DNA of 64,000 nt from Pyricularia pennisetigena. Taxonomy: Eukaryota; Ascomycota; Sordariomycetes; Magnaporthales; Pyriculariaceae. Positions 62,050-64,000 of the stretch are shown here, piece after piece. Within the stretch, counting starts at the first letter, position 1. Every line of letters starts with the position of its first letter. Position numbers and translations under genes: made by a program. Location: the NCBI RefSeq assembly GCF_004337985.1, contig NC_043742.1, positions 2,776,176-2,840,175 of the forward strand, in the 5' to 3' direction. A model generated the notes under the pieces. That model was not told the origin of the DNA and did not search any database. It worked only from the letters and a program-made list of their open reading frames with translations.

Positions 62050-63739
62050 ATGGTCATTACGCTTTCCTCCGTCATTCTTCTCGGCAGCCTTGGGCTCGGC
62101 AGCGGCGCTCTGGGATCGGTTACTTACCGCCGGGAGGAGTCAAACTGGTCCAACGACAGCCTGACAAATGTATTCGTGCAGCAAGCCAGAGGACTTTTTG
62201 TCCCTCGCACAGTGATATCATTTCAAGGCCAGGAGTGGTTTGACAACGTCACGGAGAGGTGGGATATTTACGCTCCCCCTACATTTAGGGTCTCGGTTTC
62301 TCCATCTACCGAAAAAGACGTCGAATCGGGTGTAAGTCTGCCTTATTGACGCTCTGATGTTATCTACCGCGGGTTGGAATAAACTGACTTGTTAAAATCG
62401 ATTTTTTTTTTTTTTTCATAGGTGAAACTGGCTGCCAAGTTCAAAATCCCCTTCCTTGCCACCGGAGGTCGTCATGGCTACGGAACCACGCTGGGCAAGC
62501 TGAAGAACGGCGTTGCCATCGATCTCAGCCTGCTCAACAAATTCAAAATCGACTCCAAAGCCGCTACTCTGACAGTGGGTCCCGGTGTGCGGTTCCGCGA
62601 CATCTTTACTCCCTTGTACGAGGCCGGCTTCCAAGTCCGTAAGTCAAGCCTCCGCTGCCGCAAAAAGAAACTCAAAAAATGGATTTGATTCGACTAACAT
62701 TCATAATATAGCCACTGGCACCTGCTCCTGCGTCGGTATGATCGGAGCCACGCTGGGAGGCGGCATCGGTCGCCTCAACGGCCTCGACGGCCTGATGATT
62801 GACGCCCTCGAGTCGGCAAAAGTGGTAACGGCGGACGGCCGCACTCTGACCGTGTCAGACAAAGAAAACAAGGATTTGTTCTGGGGTCTGCGTGGGGCGG
62901 GGCAGAACTTTGGCGTGGTCGTCTCGGCCACGTACAGGCTCAAGCCTCTGTACGCCGGCGGCGTGTGGACCAACGTCGACCTGATCTTTTCGGCCGAAAA
63001 GAACGCCAGCTACTTTGACGTGGTGACCAGCATGGAAGTACCGCCGCAGCTCACCATCGCGAGCCTCGTCAGCTACAACGATAGTCGCAACGAGCCGCAG
63101 CTCATCGCGACCCTGACCTGGCTCGGACCCCGTGACGAGGCCCTGGCCGCCATAAAGCCCATCCTCGACATCGGCCCGCGCCATGCCGAGGTCACCGAGG
63201 CGACGTACGCGACGCTCCCGCGCGTCGCCACTTTCGGCACGACCGACGCCGTCTGCACCCCGAACCAGATCTACGACATCTACGGCGTGGGGCTGCGCAA
63301 CCTCGACTCGTCCGCCTGGCGCTCCACCTTTGCCAAGATGGCGCGTTTCTACGCCGCCGAACCCGCCGCCCGCGCCTCTGCCATCCTCTACGAGACCTGG
63401 CCCACGCAGGCCACGGTCGCCGTCCCGGACGACGCGACCGCCTACCCCTGGCGCGACGCCTCCACCTACGTCCTGATCCAGATGCGATGGGACCGGCCCG
63501 GAAACCCGGTCGAAAAGGTCGCGGACCGTCTGGGCGCCGAGCTGAGGAAGGACCTGTCGGAAACCGGTGGTTACGAGGGCGCCGGCCCGGCTGTTTACGT
63601 CAACTATGCCCACGGCGACGAGAGGCTTGAGGACATCTACGGCGCCCGCAAGCTGCCTCGCCTTGCGAAGCTCAAAAACCAGTACGACCCCGGCAACGTG
63701 TTTCGTTTCCACCACGCCCTGCCGACAAAGTACCCGTGA
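62050..63739 (+). CDS. Secreted berberine-bridge-type FAD-linked oxidase, three exons
   Basis: Exons 62050-62331, 62422-62638 and 62712-63739 join in frame to 508 residues. Introns have GTAAGT donors. Residues 1-20 form a signal peptide. The FAD-binding PCMH domain contains GGRHGYG with His112, the expected 8-alpha-histidyl flavin site. GTCSCVGMIGATLGGGIG (169-186) has Cys171 where BBE-like enzymes attach flavin through cysteine, so bicovalent FAD is likely. LFWGLRGAGQNFGVV follows. The C-terminal BBE domain reads YVNYAHGD...YDPGNVFRFHHAL. Such enzymes oxidise alcohols, sugars or secondary-metabolite intermediates; the substrate cannot be told. Length is normal and no RIP stops occur. Confidence 0.92.
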
Positions 63740-64000
63740 TCTGGGGGAGCAAGTGATGGTGTATTGACAATTGTGGAAAGGTGTGATTTTTGTCTTTGTT
63801 ATTTCTTTTGTTAATGTCTTGTGGACTATAGATTGTTTTTTTTTTCCTGTCTGTCAGTATCTACCTCACCACTTCTTTGCTAGTTGTAACTTGTCCCTAT
63901 TTCTTCTCTATAATCATGGTTTGGATTCAACCCTGCATTTATTTATTTGGAGAGACTCAGCACTAGGGTCTGAGACCTCTTATGCCGCGTGCGGTTTTGC
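63740..64000. other. 3' flank of FAD oxidase gene
   Basis: This is T-rich sequence after the stop codon, presumably 3' UTR and terminator region. No further gene begins before the window ends. Confidence 0.5.

Noticed and set aside
62855..63715. Long minus-strand frame opposite the FAD oxidase
   Set aside because: It is a shadow of the GC-rich third exon, with Gly/Arg/Val-rich composition and no recognisable domain.

Overview
The window reads as nuclear DNA of a filamentous ascomycete (Pezizomycotina), probably on the edge of an AT-rich, repeat-induced-point-mutation (RIP) compartment. The evidence is short 50-70 bp GT-AG introns in the intact genes, fungal retrotransposon and Fot/Pot-type transposon families, and transposon genes full of C-to-T and G-to-A changes that turn Trp and Gln codons into stops while CpG remains common. 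No base-composition statistics were computed. The species cannot be named from the sequence.

From 1 to about 35.5 kb lies a nested stack of dead transposons. A minus-strand Ty1/copia element (family A, 1-7189) is followed by a fragment of a SNF2-helicase gene (7190-7770). This abuts a 5'-truncated second copia element (family B, 7871-12066) whose LTR carries a tRNA-like module. A third family-A copy (12147-20234) is split by a complete chromodomain Ty3/gypsy element (12844-20011, target duplication GATCG). A plus-strand family-A element (20235-28566) follows and holds a solo family-B LTR (target duplication TCGTG). Then come the right end of a large unclassified DNA element (28567-29557), a minus-strand hAT transposase relic (29600-31703), undecipherable AT-rich DNA, and a 414-bp MITE-like element (35140-35553).

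From 35.6 to 39.2 kb is a less mutated island. It contains one gene that can be assembled: a five-exon, 240-residue predicted secreted M35-like (aspzincin) metalloprotease at 38093-39052. Terminal repeats of the large DNA element family lie on both sides of it.

From 39.2 to 53.8 kb is the most unusual part: about 14 kb of RIP-degraded coding DNA bounded by related inverted terminal repeats. It carries a RecQ-like helicase relic, a SNF2-like helicase relic and several unrecognised relics on both strands. A solo family-A LTR (target duplication CGCCG) sits inside it. I propose this as a giant helicase-bearing DNA element, with the caveat that it may be several nested elements. Parts of it recur at 7.2-7.8 kb and 28.6-29.6 kb.

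From 53.9 to 56.3 kb is a Fot/Pot (pogo-like) transposon with TIRs and TA duplication, split by another solo family-A LTR (duplication GGTTT).

From about 56.6 kb the sequence becomes ordinary, GC-balanced genic DNA. It holds a four-exon AYR1-like short-chain dehydrogenase (minus, 56895-58189), a 3.9-kb intergenic stretch, and a three-exon secreted berberine-bridge-type FAD oxidase (plus, 62050-63739) with a TATA box. Only these two genes and the metalloprotease look functional. The rest is a layered record of transposition, LTR recombination and RIP.
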